Program-made: the position numbers and the translations under genes
Assembly (NCBI GenBank): GCA_009746045.1
Contig: RPFO01000972.1
Span: 41,001-105,000 of the forward strand
DNA: 64,000 nucleotides
Direction of reading: 5' to 3'
Origin: Mesostigma viride
Lineage: Eukaryota; Streptophyta; Mesostigmatophyceae; Mesostigmatales; Mesostigmataceae
Notes under the pieces: model-generated
Databases searched by the model: none
The model's input: only the letters and a program-made list of their open reading frames with translations
Told to the model about the DNA's origin: nothing
Shown here: in pieces, positions 11,990 to 23,120 of the stretch
Position numbering within the stretch: the stretch's first letter is position 1
How the letters are laid out: every line of letters starts with the position of its first letter

Positions 11990-13455
11990 CGACACTGCCC
12001 TTGTGCGCGACCGTGGGGTGCGGCAGGCCAGCCCTGTCCGTTCGTGGTTGTGGTGGGCAGCTGCCATGCATGCGTGGGTTTAGGGGGGGGCTGGCATGCG
12101 TGCGTGGCTGTGGGGGGTGGCTGCCATGCGTGCGTGGGTGTGGGGGTGGCTGGCATGCGTATGTGGGTGTGGGGGTGGCTGGCATGCACATGCATGTGGG
12201 GGGTGGCTGTCATGCATGCGTGCATGTGGGGGGTGGCTGGCATGCATAAGTGGGTTTGTGGGGGGGTGGCATGCGTGCATGGGTTTGTGGGGTGGCTAGC
12301 ATGCATGCGTGGGTGTGGGGGGAAGCTGCCATGGACGCATGTGGGGCGGGGCAGGCTGGCATGCATGCGTGTGTGTGGGGGGGGACGGCATGCGTACGTT
12401 GGTGACGGGGGTGGCTGGCATGCATAAGTGGGTTTGTGGGGTGGCTGGCATGCATGCGTGCATGTGGGGGGGGACGGCACGCGTGTGTGGGTTTGTGGGG
12501 GGGCTGGCATGCATGCGTGTGTGTGTGGGGGTGCTTACATAAGTGCGTGGGTGTGGGGTTGGCTGGCATGCGTGCCTGGGTTGGGGGGTGGGCTGCCATG
12601 CGTGCGTGGGTTTAGGGGGGGCTGGCATGCGTGCCTGGGTTCGTGGGGTGGGCTGCCATGCGTGCGTGGGTGTGGGGGTGGCTGGCATGCGTGCCTGGGT
12701 TTGGGGGGTGGCTGGCATGCACGTGCATGTGGGGGGTGGCTGGCATGCATGCGTGGGTTTGTGGGGGTGGCTGGCATGCATGCGTGGGCTCGTGGGGTGG
12801 CTGGCATGCGTGCGTGGGTGTGGGGGTGGCTGGCATGCGTGCATGGGTTTGTGGGGTGGCTGGAATGCAAGCATGCATGTGGGGGGGGCTTGTTTGCATG
12901 TGGGGTGGCTGGCAAGCATGCGTGCATGTGGGGTGGCTGGCAAGCATGCGTGCATGTGGGGGTTGGCTGGCATGCGTGCGTGGGTTGGGCGGGCGGCTGC
13001 CATGCGTGCGTGGGTGTGGGGGGGGGCTGGCATGCATGCATGCATGTGGGGGGGCTGGCATCCAAGCGTGGGTTTGTGGGGTGGCTGGCATGCATGCGTA
13101 CATGAGGGGGGCGCTGGCATGCGTGCGTGGGTGTGGGGGGGGCGTGCGTGGGTGTGGGGGTGGCTGGCATGCGTGCGTGGGTGTGGGGGGGAGTGGCATG
13201 CATGCGTGGGTGTGGTGGGGGGCTGACATGCATGCGTGGCTTGAGGGGGGGCTGGCATGCGTGCCTGGGTTCATGGGGTGGCTGCCATGCGTGTGTGAGT
13301 GTGGGGGGTGGCTGGCATGCGTACGTGGGTGTGGGGGGTGGCTGGCATGCATAAGTGGGTTTGTGTGTGGGGGGGGGGTTGGCTGGCATGCGTGCGTGGG
13401 CATGGGGGTGGCTGGCATGCGTGCGTGGGTTGGTGGGGTGCCTGGCATGCATAAG
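11990..13455. repeat. Minisatellite of TGGCATGCATGCGTGGGT units
   Basis: About 40 copies of a ~36-bp unit (range about 30-42) made of GGCTGGCATGCRTGCGTGGG followed by a TGTGGGGG run. Alternating purine-pyrimidine ATGCATGCGTGCATGTG segments could form Z-DNA, and the G runs lie on the plus strand. Long frames on both strands are by-products. It is followed by a CCTGCC/GGCCTGGCC-rich stretch to about 13,710. Confidence 0.9.
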
Positions 13456-15320
13456 TGGGCCCGCGGTGCCCCTGATTGCTGTCTGGCCCCTAATCATGTG
13501 GATGTGGCTGGCTGCCTGCCCTCCTGTTTGCCCCATCCCCAAACCTCATGCCGCAAGGCTCGTGGCTCAAGCCCCATGGCTCATGCCCCATGGCCCTTGC
13601 CTGCCAGCCTACCTGTGCTGCATACCCTTGCAGCCTTTCCTGCCTCGCCTGGCCTGGCCTGGCCCGCCCTGCCCTCTCTGCCCTCCCGCCCGCCCATGCG
13701 GTCCGTTGCCACGGATGGAAAATGAGAAGAAAACCAATATGGCCCCGCTGGCACCACAAATCACCTGGTTGGTCAACCAAGGGGATAGCCTGCACAATGA
13801 GACACGAACACAGCAGACCCAGCAAAGCAAGATTCAGGTTGTAAGCCAGTGCAGATTACTTTTGACTTGCTTGATGAAGAAATATAAAACACCTTCTATT
13901 GTCTCACCTTCTATCAAGGAGACAACCAGTTCTATGAACAAATGGTTGATTGATCACCTTATACACCACGAAAACATGTTACCAGACGCGCTCTTCATCC
14001 CAGTGAAAATCCACGCGCGAAGCAAGGCAGATTATCTAACGCAGTAAGCACCATGAATGTCAGCGAGTACAGCAGTAAATGACGCCCTAAACTCATGACC
14101 AGGCAAGCATCCACAGGGGCTTTCACCGCCCAGTATATTCCAGAAAAAATCATCACAGATCCTCTGGCAACGGACGTTGACACGGGAAACCCGAAGGACC
14201 ATGAAGATGGCGTCCTGCACGGCTAAGAAAATGAAACGCAGACCCTTGCTAGGCTATGTCTTCGCTGCGACTAGGTGAATTCGGCCCAATGGAAACAACA
14301 CAACCGAGGAAACGCATCAGAAAGAGAGCAGGCACTAGCCCGGTCATCGAAACAAACGACTCACCATCGGCATCGCCAGCGTACGTCCCGTGGCAACAAA
14401 TCCAGCGTTCATTCCAATATTGTGTGACGACAACAGAAACTCGTCGGCCACACCACGCCTTCCACGAACAGCAAACTGATTTCACTAGGCATCCAATACG
14501 TCAAGCAAAGAAGCACGATAACATAATACCTAAATCTACAACGACATTCCATTTCCAGGTCGCTAGCTATCGCAGCAGGCCATAGCGCCCCGAACCTCTC
14601 CCACGCACGAGACTGCCCACCGACGTCCAGCCAGATCAGAAACAATTCAAAGGTACGCATCGAAATGGAACATTGAACGCTATAAAAGCAATGCCCACGC
14701 ATTGTCCATCCCCAATTTTCCAGGCAGCGTTGACCGCCATCCCCAGCCAGCAGGAAATTCAATTAAGTGCTGTCGCAGCATGTCGCCCCCTCACCCCCTC
14801 GCAGTCCTGGTTTTGCACGTTCGATTGCTTGGGCGCGTCCAGGCGGTCCAGCACCGCGTACTACCCACTAATAAATCCTCCCAAGTCATTTTTTCCCAGC
14901 TTGGTAAGTACGGAATGTGGCAGAAATTCGTCCAGCAAGCATCATACTACTCTCCACTCCTCCAACTAAAAATTTGCGTATAACTTTAGAATATGTATCA
15001 CTCAGATCACGTTCAGACTATAACTTCAGTCTGAATCGAAAAGTGATGCGAAAACACTCAGTGAAACGGTTTCTGAACGAAATGCGGACAGGAAAACGTC
15101 CGTAACGGCCAAAATGTTACGGTTTCCAAACATTTTGTGGACATGCCGTCGACTTGCCGCACTGAACAATACGAGACTTGAGGACGGCGGGCTTTAAACT
15201 TCCTAGTTGTTGTTCTTCCGCGTAGAATATCCGTTAACCTTCTCCAGCTTGTTTGGAATGTTCAGGTTCGGTACATTGTTTGACGGGGCGCGCAACAAGC
15301 CGACATCGTGCCGGGTTCCG
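13456..15320. other. Intergenic stretch, no supported gene
   Basis: Starts with a C-rich low-complexity stretch (13,500-13,710) and continues as mixed sequence. Only short frames are present; none has neighbouring splice sites with matching phases. I see nothing I can name. Confidence 0.4.
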
Positions 15321-15605
15321 TATTTTTATCTGGCCGCGGCCATTGGCAGGCCTCCCACCTGCCCGCAAAAGTGCTGAACCGGATCTGGACGTAACTGCCG
15401 TTTCAGAGCCCGTTCAGACTTTGTGACAGTCGATCTCCCTAGTTTGCCACTTTTCGGGCAACTGCTCCGATTGGGCGCCACCGCGGATCCCCGGATCGCC
15501 CTGACTATCGGTCGCCCTGCGCTCGCGGTTTCCGTACGGGCCACTTTTCGGGCCTCACGGTTTGCCAAACTTTTGCGATGGGCTAAATCGTAGTTACTAG
15601 AAGGG
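15320..15605 (+). repeat. Promoter-like module, copy 2
   Basis: Diverged direct copy of 11,210-11,500, with the same ordered blocks (CACCTGCCCGCAAAAGT, GACAGTCGATCTCC, TAAATCGTAGTTAC). It is followed by a piggyBac-like end and then by the leader of the gene at 16,140. Confidence 0.5.
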
Positions 15606-15607
15606 GA

Positions 15608-15756
15608 AGAATTTTATAAACTTTCGATCTTCTCAGCTAAACTTTTCCTAATTCTCAATAGATTTCGCGGCATCTGGTCCCCCGAGAAGGGGCCGATGCA
15701 TCGGCTGGAACTCGATTTTTGGCGGAAAATCGGCAGCAAGACCATTTAGGGGTTAA
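15608..15756 (+). mobile_element. Right end of a piggyBac-like element (solo end)
   Basis: About 148 bp are close to the reverse complement of 31,859-32,004: the AACTTTCGATCTTCTCAGC, CCGATGCATCGGCTG and TTTTTGGCGGAAAATCGGC blocks occur in the same order. It ends in GACCATTTAGGGGTTAA, against GACCAATGAGGGGTTAA in the complete element. No partner end (TTAACCCC...) was found upstream, so this is probably a relic or an end recruited next to the gene's leader. Confidence 0.5.
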
Positions 15757-16139
15757 GGAGGGCCCTCTTCCGCGCAACCTTGCCTCGAGATTTCGAAAAT
15801 ACCATGAAGGGCCCGACCGAAAATCAGCAGCGATTTCCCATTCGCGAACCACCTATGGGTCGACGGAGTTGGTAACCGAAATTTTTTGCATTTCCTTGCC
15901 AAATGATTCTTTATGAGGGACATAGAGTTGTTTGTATAGTGAGTGAATTGACGAAAGTTGCGACGGCGGTCGCATCTTTTAGTGCGTCGTTCTCTTGTTA
16001 TGAATCTCTGTTCTTTCTGAATTATAACGTTGTTTGTACCTTGACATAATGATGCATTTTTTGTATTGAGTTGCGACGTGGGGCGCATCTTCCTGCTGAC
16101 TCGTATGATTTTTCCAATTTTTTTGTTTTGTTGTTGCAG
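15757..16139 (+). promoter_or_regulatory. Leader with 5'-UTR intron of the 16,140 gene
   Basis: The gene's first ATG follows directly on a strong acceptor (T-rich tract, then GTTGTTGCAG, ending at 16,139). A 5'-UTR intron is therefore likely, with a possible donor at GGTAACCG near 15,870. Inside it GTTGCGACGGCGGTCGCATC (near 15,957) and GTTGCGACGTGGGGCGCATC (near 16,070) echo the GCGAC motif of the gene's other introns. Confidence 0.45.
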
Positions 16140-19100
16140 ATGGAAAAGGGCGGCCCTACATCGCAGGTGGTCGGCGACTCTCCCCCTAGGGGGGAAGGGT
16201 GTGAAGGGCAACCAGTTCAGGCCCAAGGCGCCTCCTCACAACAGCCTCCTCACAAGCGTGCGAGGTCGCCGCCCCCAATGGTGGAATCTGGTGTCAGCTT
16301 TGCCGCGGTCACTGGGAAGGATGAGTACCACGGTGGTCGTGAGATGGTGGACGATCCGGATGCGCGGTCTCAGCTTGCGCGGTTTGAGCGACTCGCGAAT
16401 GGCACTCGTGAAGAGCAAATCGCGCTGTACCGAGACATCCTTAGGGACAAACCTGAGTACGCCAAGGTGCCTTATCTCTCCAAAAGCAATTCATGCCTCG
16501 TATCGAAACATGCTCCAGCAGGAGCTAAGGTTGGTCGGTTGGCTCAGAATGCGCCAGACAGTAGCCGCCGCGCCCTCCCATGCCGCGCCTGCCGCAGTAG
16601 CCCAAAAGAGGGGGGAGAGTGTGCACGAGTCGGCCGCAGTGCCCTCAACCGCAAGGGATCCCCCCGCGACTTCCAAGCCGGTCGCGACGGGCGATATGCC
16701 CCCGCCGCGGCAAGGGGAAGGGGGAAGGGGGTCGATGGAGGGGAAGACCTCGATGTTTTCGAATGACGCTGGGCAATTTGGAAGGTGGCGGGCCGATCTT
16801 CGTAAGTCTCTGCCCATTTAATTGATGTCGTGAAATACAATAAGCATTTTTTTGCAATATTCGCCAGACATGTCATTTCCGACAACTAAGCGGATTTTTA
16901 CTTTCCGTTGAAATGTTCGCAGGGCCGGCAAGAGGATGTGGGTGCAAGAGAAGCCCGCTCAATGGCGGGAAGCACCCAGGTACATGAGTGCGTCAGATTC
17001 CTCTCCGGTTTACTTGTAATGAAAAGGTTTGCGTGCGTATATCCTTGTTTATTTTTGTAGTAATTTTTTTCTTGTGAATGGACAATCGCGTTTGCTATTT
17101 TTACAGGGAAGTCCGTTCGAGCAGCAAGAGGGCGGTGAGAGGAGGGGAAGTGGATCTTACGGTGGTTCCACTGCAGAGGGGGGAAGGGTAAGTTACCGTT
17201 GACTTAGTAATCGAAAGTTTAGGTTCGTCCTCAATGACAGAGTTACGACGGCCGGCGTTTCTTACACTTTTCTTACATTAAAAATCTTCCGTTGATAATG
17301 TTCTTGCAGGAAGCCGGTCGTCAGGGTGGGGCAAATCTCCAGGGAGAGGGGGCTATCGCTGTCGGTGAGCCTGTGTCAGAGGGCGTGGGTGGAAGCGACG
17401 GCGATACTGCGAAAATGACACGCTTTAAGGAGCAAGCGGATGCTTATAAACTGAGGACGTTAGCAAGGCGGGTTGTGGCCGAGATGAGAACGGAAACAGC
17501 CCCACCTGAGGTACGGAACGAGATGATGACTCTCCATCAAGTCGCTGAGTTCATCGTGAAGAATGCGTGCGCGCCCGATGGAGCCACACAGCCTGAGGAG
17601 ATCCCGAGCGCCAAGGCCTTGATAAAGTGGATGCAGGAGAACCTGTTCGAGGGCAAAGCGAAGGAGAGGAAGTGTAAACTGTTGACGGTGACGATGGCGG
17701 ACGCCAAGACTCTGATCAAGATGTTGAAGGAACACGATGCCCGCCGGGACAAGTCTCCGAAGACCGCGAAGGGGTCGAAGAAAGCGGCTGAAGCAGCAGC
17801 GGTTGAGGCCAATGAGGTAAGTCTACCTCTGTTGTGAGGGGGCTTTGTTCTTGAGGTCCACGTTTCATGTAGGTTGCGACGGCCGGCGTTTCTCAAGTGT
17901 GACATTTACTTTATTCCTTTTGGTTATGCTTTCCTGATTTTTTCCTATCATTGTTAAGGGAAATGAGGTAAGTGTACCTCTGTTGTGAGGGGGCTTCTTG
18001 AGATCCAGGTTTCATGTAGGTTGCGACGGCCGGCGTTTCTTAAGTGTGACACTTCCTTTTGACTATGTTTTCCTGATTTTTTCGCATCACGGTTGAGGGA
18101 AATGAGCCAAGTGTACCTCTGTTGTGAGGGGGGCTTTGATGTTGAGGTTCAGGTTTCATGTAGGTTGCGACGGCCGGCGTTTCTCAATCGACATTTACTT
18201 TTTCCTTTTGGTTATGCTTTCCTGATTTTTTCGCATCACTGCAGTACGTGCAGGCCGAGAGGGCGACCCACGCGGCCATCCTGTACTCAATCAGCCTCGA
18301 CCAGCACGCGCGCAGCTCGGATGTGAAGTAGCGAGTACGTGGACTGCTGCCGTCGACGAACACCAGAAGGGACTCTCCGAAGCACTTGCGACCTACAAGG
18401 GGAAGGCGCTGAAGGGAAAGGGGAAAGGAAAGGTGGAGGTTGCGGATGCTCCCGTGTCTCTGCTTGAGAAATGGGAGAAGTCCCCGGTGTCGCAGGATGA
18501 TGATGACATCCTGGATGTGAACGATGAGATCGCGAAGGGCAAACGGTTGCGGAAGCAGCTTGCCGTTCAGCCTCGGGACCTCGATGAGATGTCCAAAGCC
18601 TTGGTGCATCGAAATCGGGTGTGGACAAGGAACCTGTTCGTGGGGCCTCAGAAGCTCCTCGCACGAGACTTGCATCTGTCTAGAGCCGAGCAGAACGCCA
18701 CCATTTTTGCAAACTCGGAGTCCGACTACGGCCACGACAAGCTGGTGATTCCTGTGTGGCGGTACTCGTTCCAGTTTTTGGCTGACCGGTGCCCCAACAG
18801 TTTTCATGAATGGATGAAAAAGGAAGGCACCCAGCGTCAGCTCGCGCAACTCTTCGGGGAGATGGGGGGGGCACGGACAATGAAGGCTGGCTACGCTCGC
18901 GCAATGACTGACAAAGAGATTGATATCTACCTGCGAACGAGCTCGGCCAAGGAGATGGCCGAAGCTGCTTCCACCGCGGTTCTGACAGGACCGGCCGATA
19001 TTCTGGACGATCTTAAGCCCGTGGACGTGAGAAAGGCCGCGCTTTTGGACAGTTTGTGCAAGTCCGCCTGGGAGATGGCTCCACTCGAGAGAAGCCACCG

Positions 19101-22100
19101 TTGCCGCCAGCCATTTGCGGCTTTCTCGTGCTGGACGGGAACCACTTTACCACACTCATCAAATCGGTGAAATTCGAACTGGTCACCCAAATATGACGGT
19201 GGACCAAAGATCTGTGTGGTACAAGGCAATGCTGAATGGTTTCATGAAGGCGGAAAAGCTCAGGGTCGTTGCGCGGGGAGGGAAGGAGCAGGAGGTCACG
19301 AAGACCGTGGCCGCGGCGAAGCTGGAGGAGTGGGCAACTGATTGGACGAATTTCGGGGGGGTGGACGTGCAGATGCTCAAGGGTGAGACCATCCTGCCGA
19401 CCTGGTGGCAGATCCGTGAACAGAAGGTAAGCCAGGTTGCGACCGCCGGCGTTTCTATAAGTGGTTTTCTTGTGTTAATTTCAGTATGCCATTAGTTCGG
19501 TCAAGATGCGACCGCCGGCGTTTCTATAAGGGGTTTTCATGTTCCACCTTAGTATGCCATATTTTGGTCAAGATGCGACCGCCGGCGTTTCTGTCAGTCG
19601 TTTCTTGTTCTCAGTTGAGTTGTGCTTATTTGGGAGGACTGTCGATGTGTCTCTGCGCGTTTTGCCCTACGGCGATGCAGGTTTCCGAACAAGTCGGCAA
19701 GATGATCGAAGTTGTCAGGCAGCTCGGGAACGCCATGAACGCGAGGACACAGCCCAAGCCAAGGCAACGTGGGGCTCAGCGCTGGGGATGTGCACCGGGC
19801 CTACCAGGCATATGGACCCCTCAAGAGAGGGAAGGGCGTGTCTCTCCCAACTCCTCTGTACGGCAAGATCTGGGCGATTGTGAAGCCCTTTTGGCAGAAA
19901 GGAGAGCAAGCCAAGGCCGAAGGGGACGGCGCCGGCGACAAGGCAGGGGGGCTGAAGAGACGACAAGTGGGGGCCGGACCAGAAGAACTTCATGCAGCGC
20001 TGGCTGTTCTGGTGTGAGGACCCTTTGAAGCCCGTTGTCGACGGCAAGCCGGCGATCGCACAGGATATCGCGGCTCGGCAAGACTTCCTTGACGCGCGCC
20101 CTAAAGACAAGGCGCACGAACTGTCCATTTTCACCGCGCATCGGGAACTTGCGAGTTTCCAGTACTTCGACAGCCTGATCCAAGCGCCGATCATGTCCGG
20201 TGAGGCCCCTCCCAGCAACCTCATAAAAATAATGGAAGTCGCCAAGAATTTGAAAGAGGCGGCCGTGCAATTCGCCCACATCAAGTTCCTGGAGAACCCC
20301 ATCCTGATGGCCGCTCTCAAACAACTAGACGGGACCTTCAACCCCGTATTGGTGAGGGAGCACGTGTTTGGCGTGAAGCTGAAGGGCACCTTCGCCACGG
20401 ACCTCGACAAGTTCATCGCCGACTGCCGCCTGACCAGAGACTTTTGGCGGGTGGTCGTCACGGCCACGAGGGCGATCATTCTCAAGCTGAGGGATCTTCC
20501 GCCGGCTAAAAGGAAAGTGGTCGACCAGAAGGACTGGAAGTTCCCGAGAGGGCTGCTCGCTTCCCACCCCCGTCATTTGTATGACGATTTGGGTGTGAAG
20601 ACCAAACATCTGCTGGAGGACGATGTGCCAGAGGCGGCGGCGGCGGAGGAGGTGGTTGAGGAGGAGGAGGAGGGCAAGGGGACTACCAAGGCCAAGAAGG
20701 GGTGGCGGGACAGGTTGTACGCCTACAGCTCTTGGAAGGGGGTGAGGATGGGATCCGACTGGATCGCATACAGGACAATGACATGGGAGGAAAACGAAAA
20801 AAGAAAGGATCTGGTGGTGACGAACGTGGTGGACGAGTTGTGGACGGGGTCTGACAAAGTTCCTCGGTCGCTGAAGGACCAGGCGTTTGCTGTGCTGGAC
20901 CTGGCAGCTGACAGCAACGAGAAGTGGAGGAACCTGCGCGAGTGGGAACCAGAATGCATTCCGGAGGAGAGCAACATTCCCAAACCCTCCTCGCATTTGA
21001 GCCCGGTCGTGTGGGATGTGGTTGACCGGATCACCAAGGCCCTTTTTAGGGGACCCTCCAGAGTTCTGCTGGTGTTCGGGGAGCCCGCCCATATCCGCCG
21101 GTGGAAGCGCCTGGTCCGACTTATCAAATATCGGCTTCTTCAAGATGGGTGGACAGGCCTCGCCTACTTTAAAGCCGACGACGATCCTTCGTCTGATGAG
21201 GATGATGGTTCGGAGAAGGGGGAAGAGGACGAGGACGAGGAGGACGAGGAGGACGAGGAGGACGAGGAGGAGGATCATGCTGATGGGCACCCGCCCGGGG
21301 AGGAGGGGGACGAGGCGGAGGGGGAGAAAGGGGATGGCGAGGAGGAGAAAGGGGATGGCCAGGAGGAGAGGGACGGGGGAGGAGATGGAAGGGGAGGGAA
21401 AAAGCGCAGTCGGGATGCTGGAGGCTCGCGGGAGGAGACAATGGGGGGGGATGAAGACAAAAGGGGGGGAGGTAAGCGCCAGCGTGCTGGTGAAGGAGAC
21501 TCGAGGCCTGTCGTTGGAAACGCCGGCGGGCGTATCTGTGATGAGGAGGGGGATCGCCAGCAGGAAGGAGGCTCGCGGCCTGTTACTGGAAACGCCGGCG
21601 GGCGTATCTGTGATGAGGAGGGGGATCGCCAGCAGGAAGGAGGCTCGCGGCCTGTTACTGGAAACGCCGGCGGGCGTATCTGTGATGAGGAGGGGGATCG
21701 CCAGCAGGAAGGAGGCTCGCAGCCTGTTACTGGTAACGCCGGCGGGCGTATCTGTGATGTGGATGGGGATCGCCAGCAGGAAGCAGGCTCGCGGCCTGTT
21801 ACTGGTAGCGCCGGCGGGCGTTCCCGATTTACGGGAGGCGGTCGTGTCCGACAGATGGGAATGAGGCCTCGTCAGGATTCATGGGGACCCCCGGTTGAGG
21901 GGACCCCCGCCCTCGCCTCGGTTTCTTTGGGTATGGATGACGATCCCGTACCGTCGTCAGGAAGGACGGTTGTGATGACTTTGCCCCCCCCCTCGACGGG
22001 GATGGAGCAATCCCTGAACACGAGACTGCTGAATGAGGATGACGATCCGGTCCCGTCGGCTGACACGGATTTTGTTGCGAGCACCCCACTGCAGAAGAGG

Positions 22101-23120
22101 GTATTTGAGGCTCGTAACGTGGAGGGTCCGCCGACAGTCTCAGGTGGAGGGCCGGCGTTTGCCGGATTGATGCGCCCGACTGAGGTGGTCGATGTTGAGG
22201 CGCCGCCAGGGACATCGGCCGGATACTATACCGCATTGACCGCACGAAGGATGCCCTTCCACGCTCCAACGGTACATTCGGCCGGTAAATCTCATTTTCA
22301 ATAAACGAGTTTAATAAGTACCTTAATATATTTCTACATAAGTTTTTTTGCATCAGTCCATGGCTTCATTGATTTCTCACACGACCCTTCCGTATTCATG
22401 TTAATTGGCATGTGCTTACGTGCAGGGAAAGGCGAAGAAGAAACTCCAGTTCGGTTTCCCCGTGGATCCGCGTCTGGGACTGTGTCCGGAGAGGCCGGCC
22501 GTGTTGTTGGCCAGGCCGCGGTCGGCGAACCAGTTGCACAACCGGGGGCGGGAGGGGACGAGCTCCCACCCAACGCACCAACCCACGCACCAGCCTTACC
22601 GTGCGGTCAGCCAGAAAAAACGTACGAAGACTTGATGGCAGAGGCGGCGGCTGCGCAGGGGCAGAAGGCAAAACGTCGGGGAGGGGGCAGGCGAGGGGCG
22701 GGGCAGGAGACGGAGGGTGCCGACGAACCTGCACAGCCGCAGAAGGGTGGTGGTCAGGGCAGAGATGCGACGGCCGAAAACCGAATCAGGGACGTTCGGC
22801 CGGACGTCCGGATGCGCTTTATGGATGGCGCGAAACTGGGTCGCGGAGGTTGGACTTCGAAATGGGTAGAGGACATGTGGCTAAACTGGCAGCACAAGTA
22901 CCCCAACAAGGAAGATTTTCTGCTCTTTGGCACCCTCCTGGGCCGCGAGAAGGAGAAGGTGGTGATCAGATGGTTTGATGAAGGGTACGAACTCGGTCGG
23001 AGTGATGAGAGCGAGAGAAGGTTTCGTTTCCCCCTGAAGTTCGCCAGCGAACATGTTACTCTCCTGAAGGAAGGCGCCAGCTGGGACAACATTCCTTCAC
23101 ATCGACCTGGCAAGCGATGA
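16140..23120 (+). CDS. Multi-exon gene of unknown function, frame broken about five times
   Basis: Not recognised. Exon blocks bounded by GT-AG: 16,140-16,801; 16,923-16,979; 17,107-17,187; 17,310-17,816; 18,245-19,426; 19,681-22,284; 22,426-23,120 (stop). Phases agree at five of the six junctions, yet inside exons the frame changes about five times, so the gene is either decaying or carries assembly indels. The first exon is Pro/Ser-rich with a basic KRARSPPP patch. Exon 5 has helical, charged sequence (WRYSFQFLADRCPNSFHEWM, then KEIDIYLRTSSAKEMAEAAS). Exon 6 holds the longest open run (19,992-22,284), including DWKFPRGLLASHPRHLYDDL and SRVLLVFGEPAHIRRWKRLV, then a Glu/Asp-rich tract and five 24-residue repeats. 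Exon 7 ends in a compact domain with WTSKWVEDMWLNWQHKYP. The VLLVFGEP segment could be a Rossmann-type strand, but this is a guess. Host gene or non-viral mobile element cannot be told apart here. Confidence 0.55.
17811..18243 (+). repeat. Intron with three tandem copies of its own donor end
   Basis: The last six bases of the exon (AATGAG) plus GTAAGT and ~140 bp of intron recur at 17,811, 17,962 and 18,101. The donor is GTAAGT in the first two copies and GCCAAG in the third. Only the last copy ends in a usable acceptor (CACTGCAG). Each copy carries the GCGACGGCCGGCGTTTCT motif. Confidence 0.85.
19427..19680 (+). repeat. Intron with three tandem ~68-bp copies of the GCGACC motif
   Basis: GCGACCGCCGGCGTTTCT recurs at 19,439, 19,508 and 19,575, each followed by a T-rich stretch; the first two copies also share TAAG and STGGTTTTC-like context. 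The intron ends at GGCGATGCAG. Together with 17,245 and the three copies in the previous repeat, this gives seven copies of one 18-bp motif in three introns. Confidence 0.85.
21515..21820 (+). repeat. In-frame coding minisatellite, 72-bp unit
   Basis: About four and a half copies of a 72-bp unit coding for a 24-residue repeat (GGRICDEEGDRQQEGGSRPV plus TGNA). It follows an acidic Glu/Asp tract with a (GAGGAC)n core at 21,225-21,270. Because the unit is a multiple of three, copies can be gained or lost without breaking the frame. Confidence 0.85.

Noticed and set aside
11962-13725. Frames of up to 364 codons on both strands (GGWHACVG..., HACQPPPHP...)
   Set aside because: By-products of the ~36-bp minisatellite; composition explains the lack of stops.
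21016-21864. 282-codon plus frame overlapping the long exon of the unknown gene
   Set aside because: Alternate frame over the acidic tract and repeats (Arg-rich); the main frame agrees with the next exon's phase.
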